64,000 bases of DNA, taken from positions 682,001-746,000 of the forward strand of contig JAOTON010001819.1 in assembly GCA_034440635.1 (NCBI GenBank), read 5' to 3'. The DNA is from Lepas anatifera (taxonomy: Eukaryota > Arthropoda > Thecostraca > Lepadidae). How positions within the stretch are numbered: position 1 is the stretch's first letter; every line of letters starts with the position of its first letter. Positions 10,669 to 21,400 of this stretch are shown piece after piece. The notes beneath the pieces are model-generated. The model was not told where the DNA came from, did no database searches, and saw only the letters and a program-made list of their open reading frames with translations. Both the position numbers and the translations under genes were made by a program.

Positions 10669-11136
10669 TGGGCAAAATATTTTCATTTAAGCATATTCCA
10701 TTGAAGATTGTTGCGTTCTTTCCTTTCACCAGTTTCTTTTGAAGTTTTAGTATTTTGTTGATCGTTCATTTAACATTGGACGGAATTGAGTTGATGAGCT
10801 CACCAAAGTTCATAAAGTCACAATAAATCGACGTTTCGAATCTATTAGTTGATTCATTATTCAAGATAACATGTACGAAAAAATGTCGCCAGGTCGATTG
10901 AGTTCCAGTATAAACATATCGCATTTTGGAAAACATTGAGCACATTGCGAAGCGTGTGGCTGGCAGAATTAACACAGTACGAAGATTCATTTTGTTATTG
11001 TTACGTTAAACACTATCATTATTACATATACCAGCTTATCAATGATTTTGCACACATCATTCAATACAGTCCCCTAACTAAATGAAACAGATACAAGTTT
11101 AGGAGTCAATTTGACATAATCAACAATACAACCTGT

Positions 11137-11828
11137 CTAATTCGCCCATAGTGCCATGGATGTGTGTGTGCTAATATGCGCATTGATGGATGGTCTATGT
11201 CTGTGGATGTAAAGTGCTTCTTTAATGAAGAGTCTGTATGAATCGTTGTGAGTGTCAATGATGAAGGTGTTTTCTGCTAGCATTTTGTGTGTGACTTGTG
11301 TGTTGTGTGTGTTGGCCATGTGATCCTTGGGTCCTCCTTCTTTGGCGTGTGTGGTGAGGCGTCGTGAAAGGGTGGTGGTGGTGGCACCAATGTAGCAATT
11401 ATTGCGAGGCCTGCAATCCTCGTGTGGGCATACGATTGGTATACTACATTGTTACAGTTCAGTGTCTTTGTTTTGATCGGATTGTTTCGCATAATGAAGT
11501 GAATAGATTTGCTGTTTTGGTAGTATATGTGAACTTTCACTTCCTTGTCGTCCTTAGGCTTAACGTTCTTTTTTATGAGGTCCTTTAAGATCTTTTCATC
11601 AGTTTTATGCTCTGTGTTCATGAAGTTTCGATAGAACAAATCATGATTTGTTTTTTGTTCGGATGTTTTTTCTCCCTTATCCATATCAAGTTGTTTGCAA
11701 ATATCTTGATCAATCTCAGTGTTGGTATAACCATTGTTAACCAGCAGCTGTTTAAGTCTACAAAAGTCCTGGTGTAGCAGCTCATAAGTGGAGCTGGTTT
11801 TTATAGCCCGTCGGATGAAGGTTCTCAA
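11137..11828 (-). pseudogene. Linker and broken GIY-YIG domain of Penelope family 2
   Basis: The upper frame (11828-11277) has a Lys/Asp-rich linker ending in LNCNNVVYQS, the start of the GIY-YIG fold. In a shifted frame the YIGATTTT-like second half and the terminal block (HNTQVTHKMLAENTFIIDTH, then SYRLFIKEALYIHRHRPSIN) follow down to 11137. Conserved Arg and Glu positions are present, but a frameshift between the two halves separates the VVY and YIG strands. The family-3 element near 41300 has the same order. Confidence 0.65.
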
Positions 11829-11947
11829 AGCGTTTTTCTTGTACGTAGCTGGGCACTCTTTTTAATCGTTAAGTGTATGACCGACATTAGTTGGTTTTCT
11901 ATAGACACTTGTAACATATGAGTTGGGGGTAGCCTCGATGAGTATGT

Positions 11948-12330
11948 CTAAAAAAAGCAGGCAGTTGTGGCTGTTTTTTTTTCGTAGGTAAACTTAAGTA
12001 CCGAATTTTGTTCTAGTGCCTTAATAATAGTTTCCAGGTGTTGTTGGTTTCGTACTTCTAAGCATATGTCATCAACATATCGGTAGAGCATTGACGGGCA
12101 TATCTCAGGATCTGAGAACACAACGTTTTCCAGGTGGGCCATGTAAATGTTTGCAAGGAGTGGTCCGAGCGGTGATCCCATGGCCACCCCATCCTTTTGT
12201 TGGTACAGGGATCCATCTGGACATCGGAAAGGCGAGTCTGTGGTACAAGCGAGAAGCAGTTTTTCCAGAATTGAGGGCGAGAGTGCCAGTGGTTTGAGTC
12301 CGTTGCTTTGCTTATTGTAAACTTCATGTT
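11948..12330 (-). pseudogene. Reverse transcriptase fragment of Penelope family 2
   Basis: The frame contains VAMGSPLGPLLANIYM, a block typical of Penelope-like RTs, followed by MLYRYVDDICLEV. YVDD is the catalytic metal-binding box of reverse transcriptase. Upstream, in a neighbouring frame, the sequence still reads as RT finger/palm blocks to about 12545. The protein ends in a lysine-rich segment broken by a frameshift at 11945. These RTs act in target-primed reverse transcription together with the GIY-YIG nuclease. This copy lacks its N-terminal half. Confidence 0.75.
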
Positions 12331-12555
12331 TTATTATATCTATGGTTTCTCTTACTGGTACGTTCGTAAATAGGCTCTCGATATCAATCGAGACAAGTTT
12401 GCCCTGCGGTTTTTTGTTCTTGTCAGGTCTAAAACTCTGCAGATGAGTTTACGATGAACTTTGGTGGTAAGAACGGCTTAAGTAGGTTTTTAAGTCTTTT
12501 CGCTAGTGTTGTGTTGACATCACCACGATCCGTGAATATGTTTGTTTGACCTCAC

Positions 12556-12751
12556 AATGTAGCGTGCTGCGCTCGCCTCTGCCAGGGGCGAGGACTGAGG
12601 GCCACCGCGCATATTAGCGACATCTATCGTGTGGTGCTGTAACTTCTTATGAGGTTCGTTTGTGACCGGCATTCTGATAATAGAGGTTGAAGAGGAAACA
12701 GCTTTTGATGAAAGCTCTCAAAGCATTAAGTCCAAAAGTGCAGACATAACA
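12556..12751 (+). repeat. Candidate 5' LTR of gypsy A with primer binding site
   Basis: A TG...CA segment of about 196 bp precedes a TGGCG-starting word at 12754, followed by a tRNA T-arm-like GGTTTCGAAC. That is a plausible primer binding site just 3' of the LTR. No second LTR is present in the window, so the limits are inferred. Confidence 0.35.
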
Positions 12752-12863
12752 AATGGCGTTCAGGTTTCGAACAAGTTATTGAGAAACTACATTACTTCTC
12801 GTTTACCCTTCATGTTACTTGTGAATACGGTGCGAAACTAAGTGAAACTGCAGTGACTACGAC

Positions 12864-13655
12864 ATGGATCTGGGAAGTGCACCACCACCATTTTTACCAC
12901 ATGAAGGTGAGCCTTCTACGCCATGGGCTGAGTGGCTGGACAACTTCCAGACTTATCTCTGTGCCATTGGAGGCGACGCTTTTTCTGAAGCAAGGAAGAC
13001 TGCGCTTTTGAAGCATTTTCTAGGCCTGGCTGGACAGCGCGCCTTTAAGGCCTTTCCTGCGCCTGTTAAGCTAGAGGATGAGACTGATTATGATCATTCT
13101 GTTCGCACCCTGAATGAAGTTTTCACTAGGCGTACTAACATTAGTGCAGAACGGTTCCGGTTCCGCTCACGTTACCAACATGAAGAAGAGACCATTGCTC
13201 AATGGGTATCAAAGCTAAGACAGTTAGCTGTCTCCTGCGACTACAGGGACCGAACAGATGAATTTGTACGTGATCAAGTGGTTGAACGATGTTACGACGA
13301 CAAGCTGCGGCAGCGGTTTCTCCTAGAAATCGACATTACTTTAGACATGTGTCTGAGGATTTCGGAGACGTATGAAGCCGCTGTCAGGGAATCATCCGCC
13401 TTCAAGCAGCCACTGGCTTCAGTCAGCTCAACTCGTGTCGAAGGGAGAGGAGTGCGTTCGCCAGCATCGTCTTCTACTACAAGTACGTCAGGCCTGTTGC
13501 CACCGGGAGTTAAGCAGGTGTCCGCCGCTGCTACCGCTGTGGCAGCAGCAACCACTTGGCCAGTTCTCCGACCTGCCCGGCACGCGAGAGCGTGTGCGCC
13601 AATTGCGGCAAGATGGGACATTTCCATAAGGTCTGCACTGCGAGGCGGTCCGTAG
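12864..13655 (+). CDS. Gag of gypsy A
   Basis: A 263-residue frame starting at an ATG. It contains a retrotransposon-gag-like capsid region (residues about 15-175), with the pattern AEWLDNFQTYL early and YQHEEETIAQWVSKLRQLA later, where Trp and Leu spacing matches Ty3/gypsy capsid proteins. Gag forms the particle that packages element RNA. From about codon 215 the frame becomes Ala-rich and overlaps the next frame, in which two zinc knuckles are encoded (CYRCGSSNHLASSPTC and CANCGKMGHFHKVC). Either a -1 frameshift or an old indel lies near 13500. It is likely non-functional because the rest of pol is broken. Confidence 0.75.
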   Translation: MDLGSAPPPFLPHEGEPSTPWAEWLDNFQTYLCAIGGDAFSEARKTALLKHFLGLAGQRAFKAFPAPVKLEDETDYDHSVRTLNEVFTRRTNISAERFRFRSRYQHEEETIAQWVSKLRQLAVSCDYRDRTDEFVRDQVVERCYDDKLRQRFLLEIDITLDMCLRISETYEAAVRESSAFKQPLASVSSTRVEGRGVRSPASSSTTSTSGLLPPGVKQVSAAATAVAAATTWPVLRPARHARACAPIAARWDISIRSALRGGP

Positions 13656-14241
13656 CGGGTGTTCGGCAGGTTCGGGAGCTGAACATCCTAAACGTGACAG
13701 GTAATGATAAACTTCAGCTGAGAGTTTCTATGAACAGTATTAGTGTAAACATGATTGTAGATACTGGTAGCCCTGTATCCATAGTGAACAGTGATATTGC
13801 TGCGCAGATGTGTGTAATGGATACACTTTCCCCATGCCCCTACAATCTGATCGCTTACAGTGGGGATAAATTGCACATTGAAGGGGTATGCGAAGTCAGT
13901 GTGAAATACAAGCGGAGATTGTACACATCGAAGCTTATAGTTGTAAATAAAGGCAGATCTAGCATGGGACTTGACATGATGAAGCAACTAGGTGTGAATG
14001 TTATTAACGGTGAGGTATGTTCTGTTGAAGCGCTGCCGACATCTGCTTCATTTGATCCTGTATGTTTACAGCCGGACCGACCAGAGATGACGCAGCCCCT
14101 GAATTCAGAACCTGACGTAGAACATGACGCCTTCCCGCCCATCCTGGGTTTTGAGCACAGGGTGAAAGTAGACCCAACGGTACGTCCCGTGCGCCAGCCA
14201 CTGCGGCGCTTGCCATATGCGGTAAGAGATGAGGTTAGTCG
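13556..14241 (+). pseudogene. Zinc knuckles, protease and start of RT of gypsy A (truncated)
   Basis: The frame starts inside the gag overlap with CCHC knuckles. It continues into an aspartic protease with MIVDTGSPVSIVNSDIA, where DTG is the catalytic triad. The C-terminal protease block GLDMMKQLGVNVING precedes a linker and the conserved entry to RT, HRVKVDPTVRPVRQPLRRLP. The frame is cut at 14241 inside the target duplication of LINE A and continues at 17569. The protease would cleave the Gag-Pol precursor. Confidence 0.8.
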
Positions 14242-14310
14242 TTGTTGTTTGGGGTTTTAGGGCGCTTCAACTGCATGGTCATTTCGCGCCCCACTGTGGT
14301 TATGTTACAA
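14242..14310 (-). promoter_or_regulatory. 3' tail hairpin of LINE A
   Basis: On the plus strand the tail reads TTGTTGTTTGGGGTTTTAGGGCGC, a loop containing GGTCATTT, then GCGCCC. The two GC-rich blocks pair. The same architecture ends every LINE and the SINE in this window. It is probably the RT recognition structure. Confidence 0.6.
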
Positions 14311-14406
14311 ACAAATGCCGGTGTAGGGAGTTCGAAAGCATAGAAACATTACTGTGCCAACAGAATAGTTAATCCCGACATAATATTCATACCATCAAAT
14401 ACTTAA

Positions 14407-16551
14407 CTACGTCTCCCAGCTTCTACCGTCAAACATTTCCGAGACGCACCAAGCTGTGCGAGCGTTCCACTCCGGCGGTGGTCTGTCCATTCTCTCCGGG
14501 TACCCAAGACCCTTTGGCGGAGAGCGGCGCAAGAATGTTGTGTCTTTATCCATGTATGCTTCCCGGACTCTTGGCCCGGGATGCCTCCCGTCACTAGCGG
14601 GAGTGGGTCGCGGTCCATCCTGCCAAACATGCTGCACGTTTCCGATGCTCTCGGTGGAACCAGAGTGCAGCCTTGGCTGAAGAAGCTCTTTTTGGACCCT
14701 CGGCACCCAAATTCTCTTTCCCTTCGAGTCCCGAAATGCAAAATCTGCTTTCTCTTCCCTCACGTATTGGGGGGATTTTTCCCCACAACGTAAGTTTGTG
14801 GTAGAAAGCCTGCGCTTTCCGTCGCGTGTAGCTGTTCCCGGGTAGTCACTGTTTCTTGCTTTTGCAGGTGGTGTTGGTGGAGGCGGAGGTGGTGGAGGGT
14901 ATGGCGGCGGCATTAACCCTGCATCCCCGCAGCCCGCGGATGGAATGGCTTCATCGTGCTCTATGCGCACGCTACGACTTTTAGGAGGTGCTGAGGAGGA
15001 CCGCTCTGAAACGAGCCTTTTGGTTGCTACGTTTGATGGTGTTCTGCCTTTTGATTTTACGGATGGCTGTGATGCTGGACTTTTTACGGTTGCAGGTGTG
15101 GGTAATGCACTTTCTTTTTTATTTGGTGTAGATCCTGTGCTGTGTGTGGCCGCACGAACTGTCTCCGTACCTGGAGAGCCAGAAGCATCTCCTCCGCTGA
15201 ACCGTGCACGCTTCGGTGCAGGAGGATCATGGGACTGTTCAGCGACTTTCTTTGTCTCCGTCACTGGTTGTCGCCTATCAGTAACGTCCGTCTGCACCAC
15301 TTTCTCAATGGTGTCTCTAGTCGGGCCGTTGGACTGCGGTGCTGCTGTCGACGCGACCGAGTCCTCAGTTGGGTCCGTTTGAACACCGCTTTCGGTTGTG
15401 ACCCTGTGTGCCGGGTCGAATTGGGTTTCAACGCTCATGTCGGGTTGGTTGTCAGGCTGTGGCATCTGACCACCGATCAGATCCACGAAATCCCGGACAG
15501 ACAGGTGCATGAGATCCCGCATGGTAGAGTCAAGGGTGACTGACGGCTTCGCTTGCCTTGAACTCCCGACAAGCGCGTCGCGGAATGGGGAGTACTGGAC
15601 CAGAGACCCATCTCTCACGCTCAGCCTCGGAGAGCCATGTGCTATGTCACCCTTACGTCCTGTCACACTTGCCCCACCTGTCGTGGATGGCTCCGGATGG
15701 AGAGAAGCTTCGTGGAACGGTTTGCTGGTTTGCCTTAGGGTTTGGGATTTTTCCTGAGCTACTTTCTTTGATTTTTCTTTTAGCTTTTCTCTTTCCGAAA
15801 CGAAGATGGGACATGTGCGCGACCAGGCTTCATGGTCACCCTCACACGCAACGCATTTGGCGCTCTTTGCTTTGCACGATGAAGTGCCGTGACCTACATC
15901 GGAGCATCTGGGGCACCGCTCCGGCTTTTTGCAAAATTTTGCGATGTGGCCGTAGTCCTGACAGCGGAAACAGCGAGTGGGGTCAGGGACATATGCACGC
16001 ACACGCACGGAGAACCAACCAATCCGCAGCTTTTGGGGCAGCTCCCTGCTATCGAACGTCAGTACAAGTGTACTCGTTGGAACCAGCTTCCCTTCCTCTC
16101 TCCGGTTCATCCTTCGGACCTTAGTGACCCCCTGGCCCTTAAGACCAGTGAGAATCTCCTCCTCAGTCGCTTCTCCAAGTTCGTTGCAGGTAACAACACC
16201 CATGACGCTGTTTTTGGTTGGGTGTAGTCCGACTGATATGGGCACTGACACTGGGGAATGGTCTTTTCCAACATAGGACAGGTTTTTCGCGGTCAACAGG
16301 TTAGATGTTTCCGCTCCTGATGACATCAACACTTCTAGTTTCACATCCGAATAACGATAAACATGAGTTGAGGTTCCAAATTTGGCTAATGCTTCCACGA
16401 CCTGGAAAGGATTCATCTTGTAACCGTCTTCGAGGTGGATCACTAGGACCTTCGGATCAGTCTCACTCCCTTCAAGGGGGTGGATCAAAGTTGGGTTCGT
16501 CCCCGACACCGCGGGGGAAGGAGCATGGGTTTCTGGATTTGGAGAGGCCAT
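14407..16551 (-). CDS. ORF1 (Gag-like nucleic-acid-binding protein) of LINE A
   Basis: This is an unbroken 714-residue protein from an ATG. Residues 30-190 form an RRM-like or globular N-terminal part. Three CCHC zinc knuckles follow at about 194-207 (CFRCQDYGHIAKFC), 213-226 and 233-247, the hallmark of I-group ORF1 proteins. Beyond residue 250 it is low-complexity, with a conserved short motif LSVRDFVDLIGG near 350 and a proline run near 570. Such proteins coat element RNA and form RNPs. It is longer than ORF1 of LINE B (about 550 residues including the frameshifted part) because of its C-terminal extension. The frame is intact although no ORF2 accompanies it, so recent selection or recent insertion is possible. 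Confidence 0.85.
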   Translation of the reverse strand: MASPNPETHAPSPAVSGTNPTLIHPLEGSETDPKVLVIHLEDGYKMNPFQVVEALAKFGTSTHVYRYSDVKLEVLMSSGAETSNLLTAKNLSYVGKDHSPVSVPISVGLHPTKNSVMGVVTCNELGEATEEEILTGLKGQGVTKVRRMNRREEGKLVPTSTLVLTFDSRELPQKLRIGWFSVRVRAYVPDPTRCFRCQDYGHIAKFCKKPERCPRCSDVGHGTSSCKAKSAKCVACEGDHEAWSRTCPIFVSEREKLKEKSKKVAQEKSQTLRQTSKPFHEASLHPEPSTTGGASVTGRKGDIAHGSPRLSVRDGSLVQYSPFRDALVGSSRQAKPSVTLDSTMRDLMHLSVRDFVDLIGGQMPQPDNQPDMSVETQFDPAHRVTTESGVQTDPTEDSVASTAAPQSNGPTRDTIEKVVQTDVTDRRQPVTETKKVAEQSHDPPAPKRARFSGGDASGSPGTETVRAATHSTGSTPNKKESALPTPATVKSPASQPSVKSKGRTPSNVATKRLVSERSSSAPPKSRSVRIEHDEAIPSAGCGDAGLMPPPYPPPPPPPPTPPAKARNSDYPGTATRDGKRRLSTTNLRCGEKSPQYVREEKADFAFRDSKGKRIWVPRVQKELLQPRLHSGSTESIGNVQHVWQDGPRPTPASDGRHPGPRVREAYMDKDTTFLRRSPPKGLGYPERMDRPPPEWNARTAWCVSEMFDGRSWET

Positions 16552-17568
16552 GATGGGTTTATCACCTTCGGCCCCCCCGGGTTACCATGTATCAATGACT
16601 GGGCCCGGAGGCTGGTGCAGTGCCTACGGGGGCAGGTGCGCCCGTCTCAGAGGGGCGAGAGATACTCACACAACCCCTCCGATCAGAACGCACCCACCCC
16701 CTTGACGCCATCAGCCCAGTGGGCTGGCAGGGCCATGAGTCGGGACGAAGCTAAACGCGGCACCCATCACGCAGCGGAGACTGCGGTCCACCAGGCGCGC
16801 GCAACAGGCCGGAGTCTCGCAAATCGACGGTTTCCGAAACCCCGGCCCGCGTCGGGGCCGGCAAGAACTATCACAGCCCCCACCGCGAAGGGCGCCGCGC
16901 CGCACCCCCGAAACATAGTCCCCCCTGCCCAGCTGGACCGAGCGACAGTGCCCGTAGACACTGCCGCGTCGCTAGGCCGCCCGCGGCAGCCTACGGACGG
17001 CTTACCCCCGGTTAGATCGAGATATCTGGGCCAAAGGGGGCGTGTTGGAGCCCTCGGGACTGACCCGCCCGAGGGGGACCTCAACCCCCCAGGATCCCGT
17101 CAACCTCGTCACCGGGGCTCGAGAAAGGCCTCGAGTGGGCGCCTTACACCCATAAAATGCCGAAGAAGGCAAATAACTGTGGGGGGCAACAACTAAGGCA
17201 TAAAAAGATGGTAGGAACTAACAATAATCAACAAAATAAGAGAACAAAAACAAACAGGAGCTACATACTGGGAGGTGCAGGACATAGCTGACCCGATCCA
17301 ATACGGTTACCGACCAGGTAACAAAGGGCCCGTAAGGCAGCCATCAGCATCACCGCGAACATCACCAACAGAGCCACCGACGACAGACGCCGACTCTAAC
17401 CAACTGAGGTCGGAAGAGGCGGCGGCCGCCGGATGGCCAGACATGATGCGTCCGCGGTGATGCAAAGACGTGCCCTCCAGGGCTGACTGGGGCCCCGGGC
17501 GCGTCACACCCCGTTGCTCCAATCTTTACTTGCCGGACGAATCCGGCAAGTGAAGATCGGTCCCCTGA

Positions 17569-18116
17569 GAGGTTAGTCGCCGTCTTAAGGAGCTAGAAAG
17601 CAAGGGCATAATAGAACGCACTGACTCGTCTCCTTGGGTAGGTGCACTTGTTGTTGGTCGCATGCGTAGTGGAGAGATCAGAATACTTACAGATTTAAGA
17701 CAGCCCAACAAAGCTGTGATTACTGACTCTTATCCCCTACATCATCTTTATGAGGTTTGTCACAAACTGCAGAAATCCAGATTCTTTACTGTGCTGGACC
17801 TGAAAAACTCGTACTTTCAGCTAAACCTAAATGAGCAAAGCCGGGACCTTACTGCGTTCCTCACACATGATGGGTTGTTTCGCTGGGTTCGCTGTCCTCA
17901 AGGCTTAAGCAGCTCAGGTCCATGCTTCCAGAAAGTGATGGAAACTATATTGAAGGGCATAGACACAGAGCCTGTGCGTGATTTTCGGTCCAAAAGGCTC
18001 CACAAGGGCCGGGAGGAGAATAGCACGCTGGGAGGCACGTCTCATGGCATATTCGTTTGATGTTAAATATGTAAAGTCTTCTTCCAATGTTACCGCTGAC
18101 GGGCTGAGCAGAGTTC
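17569..18116 (+). pseudogene. RT and RNase H remnants of gypsy A
   Basis: Reading resumes after LINE A with the RT palm: SPWVGALVVGR, ILTDLRQPNKAVITDSYPLH, FFTVLDLKNSYFQLNLNE and FRWVRCPQGLSSSG. After METILKGIDT the YLDD box and most of RNase H are missing. The frame jumps near 17970 to RIARWEARLMAYSFDVKYV and NVTADGLSR, the end of RNase H. About a kilobase has therefore been deleted internally, independent of the LINE insertions. The frame is cut at 18116 by LINE B, whose target duplication GAGCAGAGTTC spans 18106-18116. Confidence 0.8.
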
Positions 18117-18185
18117 ATCATCATCGTTGGTGTTTAAGGGCGCACCGACAACACGGGTCATGTGGCGCCCATAACACTAGACAAG
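18117..18185 (-). promoter_or_regulatory. 3' tail hairpin of LINE B
   Basis: In plus-strand sense: ATCATCATCGTTGGTGTTTAA, GGGCGC, a loop including GGGTCATGTG, then GCGCCC. The six-base stem is perfect. This tail matches the SINE tail at 31893-31955 in layout but with compensatory base changes in the stem. Confidence 0.65.
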
Positions 18186-18474
18186 ATATATACAGTATAG
18201 TTTCAGCGTCTCACAGGGCTAAAAGTGTGTCAAAGGTAAAAGCAGCAAGTCAACAACATTTCAACAAGTAAGGTGTAAAACAGGTTAAGTTTTTAAAACA
18301 GAATCAAAAGGTCATACGTAAAAAACAGAACAATAATACAACAATAATATAAATAAAAACAAAATGAATAGAATAAAAAGTAAAAACTGACCAGAGTCGC
18401 AGACATTTTAACATCACATACCAAGGTCAGCGAAAAGGTAAAATGAACTTATACACCATGTAAAACCTGAAAAA

Positions 18475-21400
18475 CTACGAGGGTGAATATATGACATTAA
18501 AACCAACGCTCCTCAGATATAACATAATGGTAGCAATATCCACAGCACGATGCTCGCCCAAAAGAGAATTCATTGTCGGAGATCCCTGCAGAAAGCGGTT
18601 TCTCTCTATCTCAAAGTCACGGCAATCTAAAAGGATATGTTTGACTGTGAGCCCGTCGCCACAGCGTGGACACTCCGGCGGGTCACGACGAGATAAAAGA
18701 TATGAATGGGTTGAATGAGTGTGTCCCAGTCGCAATCTACACAGGACAACCTCCTCCCTTCTGGAGCCTGCACTACTTGAGGTCCACGATCCTAAGCGTG
18801 GTTTCAGCTCGCGGAGCATCCTACCCTTAAAATCACAATCCCATCGACGTTGCCAGTCGCTAAAAACATACATTTTAACTTGCGCGTACATGTCAAAAAA
18901 TGGAACACGAAGACCTGGGGGGGCAGCATGTTCTGCCCCCGTCTTTGCACATCGATCTGCCCGCTCATTTCCGGCGATTCCGCAGTGACTTGGCACCCAA
19001 ACTAAATCTACACATTTTCCCTTTCCCCTCAGGCTATGCAGTTTCTGCCTAATAAGGGTCAAGAGATAAGATGCTGACATATTATAAAAGTAAAAAGACT
19101 CCAATGCCTGTACAGAAGACAAAGAATCTGTAAAAATAACAAACTTTCTCGCCCTTAACTTCGAAACATGGTCCAGACAACGGAATATTGCGTACAGCTC
19201 AGCGGTAAACACAGATGCCTCGCGCGGTAAACTAAAACACTTTTCAACGCCGTCGCTGACAAATGCACATCCCGTGCCACCATCACCCTTCGAACCATCA
19301 GTGTAAAAGTGGATGTGATTATTATAAGATTCAGAACAGAACTCCCTAAATAACTGGCGCATAACTTCAGGAGGCATATTTCTACATTGATCCAGTAAGC
19401 TCTTGTTTGTGTCCACTGCAGAGATAAGCCAAGGTTCAACCAAACACGCGTCACACGGTTCAATGAGATCTGTGTCTATCCCAGCCTCCACAAGCCAGGC
19501 GCGGACCCTTACTCCTGGATGACGGGCTGCAGCGCGGGATCCATTATCAATCTGGCGGAGCTGGGCGTCACCAAAAAATATTGAGTATGTGGGATGCGTC
19601 GGGGATTGTTTGAGTTTCAATACATAGCGCATGGCAAGTGTTTTTCGGCGCAACTCTAATGGCATTTCATCGACGTCCACTAACATGCTTGATATTGGGG
19701 ATGTACGGAATGCTCCCGTTATAACTCTAACGGCTTGATGGTGCACAGTATCCAGCATGGTTTTTGCTGATTGGGGAGCGGCTTCATATACCAGGCTACC
19801 ATACTCAATTTTTGAGCGTACTAATGACCTATAGAGCATGACAAGCGTTTTCCTGTCAGCCCCGTACCTCATTTTTGTTAGGACTTTGAGTATATTTAAT
19901 GTATCAAAACACTTTGCGCGGAGCTGCTTCAGATGTGGTATGTATGAGAGCCTTTTGTCCAGTGTGAGCCCTAGAAATCTCGTTTCCGGTACAACATCGA
20001 TCAAATTTCCATAGATATACAACTTTGGGTCCTCACAATCTCCACGTCTGTTGCAAAAGTGCATGCACTTGGTTTTTACACTTGAGAAGCTTAAGCCGTT
20101 TCGTGTGCTCCACTCCTGCAAACGATCAAGACCGAGCTGCAGTCGCCTCTGTGCAGCGGCAGTGGTGGACGCCGTCACCCATATCGTAAAGTCGTCTACA
20201 AAAAGTGCGTGGTGAATATTCGTGGGTAAAGTGTCTGCTATGTCGTTAATCATAACTGCAAACAGGGCGATAGAGCTCACAGAACCTTGAGCAATTCCCC
20301 TCTGTTGTTGGTATCGATTTGATAAGACAGAGTTAACGCGATAACGAAAAAACCTATTTCTAAGAAAATTGGAAATGAACCATCCCATGTGCCCTCGCAC
20401 ACCGAGCTCGAAAAGTTTGTGTAGGATGCCGTGTCTCCAAGTACAATCATACGCGCGCTCAACGTCAAAGAACACCGCAATTGTGTGACATTTACGTACA
20501 AAACCCTCGCGCACAGAGGCATCTAAACGAACTAGGTGGTCTATTGTGGAGCGGCCCTGGCGAAAACCACACTGGCTATTACAAAGGAGCTGGTTGGATT
20601 CCAGATACCAAACAAGACGCATGTTGACCATTTTTTCGAGCAGTTTACACACACACGAAGTCAATGAGATGGGACGAAAGTCGTTGGGTGATGAGCCAGT
20701 TTTGCCGGGCTTCAAAATAGGTACGATATGTGCCTCGCGCCACTGATCTGGGAAATCATTGTTACTCCAGATGTGATTATATATGTTTAGCAGAGACGAT
20801 AGAGATGCATCAGGTAACTGGCGAAGCATATTGTTAGTGATGTTATCAGGGCCAGGTGACACCGGCCTCACAGTGGACAGTGCTGCTCTGAGCTCAGCTA
20901 TTGAAAAAGGCACATTGTAATGAGCCGAGTTATCCCGCCCAAAGTCGACCGGTTTTCTCTCCGCGATTTCACGAATTCGAGTAAAATGAGGATTTTCAGA
21001 GGAGACACTGCAACGATCATGGAAAGCTCTCGCCATGTGCTCAGCCACCTCTTGCGAGTCGGTTATCTTAAACCCGTTGGCTTCCAAAACTGGAGCAGAC
21101 GGGGGACGATTTTTTCCCTGCATTCTTCGTATTTGGAACCAGACCTCAGCTGACGGAGTGAAACGATTTACCCTAGACACATATTCTACAAACCACCTTC
21201 TCTTCGAGTTCAGCACAACGCGACGCGCAAACGCCCTAGCACGCTTGAAATTCGCGTGGTTTGTTGCTGTTGAGTGTCTGTTAAAAATTCTAAAAGCCCG
21301 TTTTCTGCTTAAAATGGCTGACTTGCACTCCTGGTTCCACCACGGCACAGGAGTGCGTTTTGGCTGCCCACGTGTCATCGGAATAAAATCTTTCGCTGCT

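Larger units (their letters stand above)
10690..12545 (-). mobile_element. Penelope-like element, family 2 (RT, GIY-YIG, 3' terminal repeat)
   Basis: On the minus strand the element enters at 12545 within the RT domain and runs through RT (to about 11900), a basic linker and a GIY-YIG domain (about 11450-11137) into a 3' repeat at 11000-10690. The 3' part (10740-11000) is repeated in plus orientation at 40240-40515. The RT is cut at 12545, directly beside the putative 5' LTR of gypsy A, so gypsy A probably inserted into or replaced the 5' half of this copy. Several frameshifts make it inactive. Confidence 0.7.
12556..14241 (+). mobile_element. Ty3/gypsy element A, 5' portion (gag-protease)
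   Basis: A plus-strand gypsy element begins near 12556 with a candidate LTR, followed by gag (12864) and a protease/RT frame that stops at 14241, where LINE A is inserted. The element resumes at 17569 with the next part of RT, is cut again at 18116 by LINE B, resumes at 25042-25158 and is cut a third time by LINE C. The 11-bp word GAGGTTAGTCG occurs at 14231-14241 and 17569-17579, and GAGCAGAGTTC at 18106-18116 and 25031-25041. These are the target-site duplications that prove continuity. I did not find the rest of integrase or the 3' LTR. Confidence 0.8.
14242..17568 (-). mobile_element. LINE A: ORF1-only I-group retrotransposon
   Basis: Minus-strand insertion into the RT of gypsy A, bounded by the 11-bp duplication GAGGTTAGTCG (14231-14241 and 17569-17579). 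The 5' end (17568 downward) reads CAGGGGACCGATCTTCAC, like the 5' ends of LINE B and LINE E. Then come about 1 kb of 5' region, a single long ORF (16551-14407), a 165-bp 3' UTR and the 3' tail with the GGCGC/GCGCC hairpin. There is no trace of ORF2. Intact termini with no ORF2 point to internal loss followed by mobilisation in trans, or to a naturally ORF1-only element comparable in plan to HeT-A. Confidence 0.85.

Noticed and set aside
10444..10729. Tyr-Ile repeat proteins
   Set aside because: Translations of the (TA)n microsatellite.
14945..16553. Plus-strand frames of up to 188 residues opposite LINE A ORF1
   Set aside because: They are antisense shadows of the intact 714-residue ORF1 and carry no motif.
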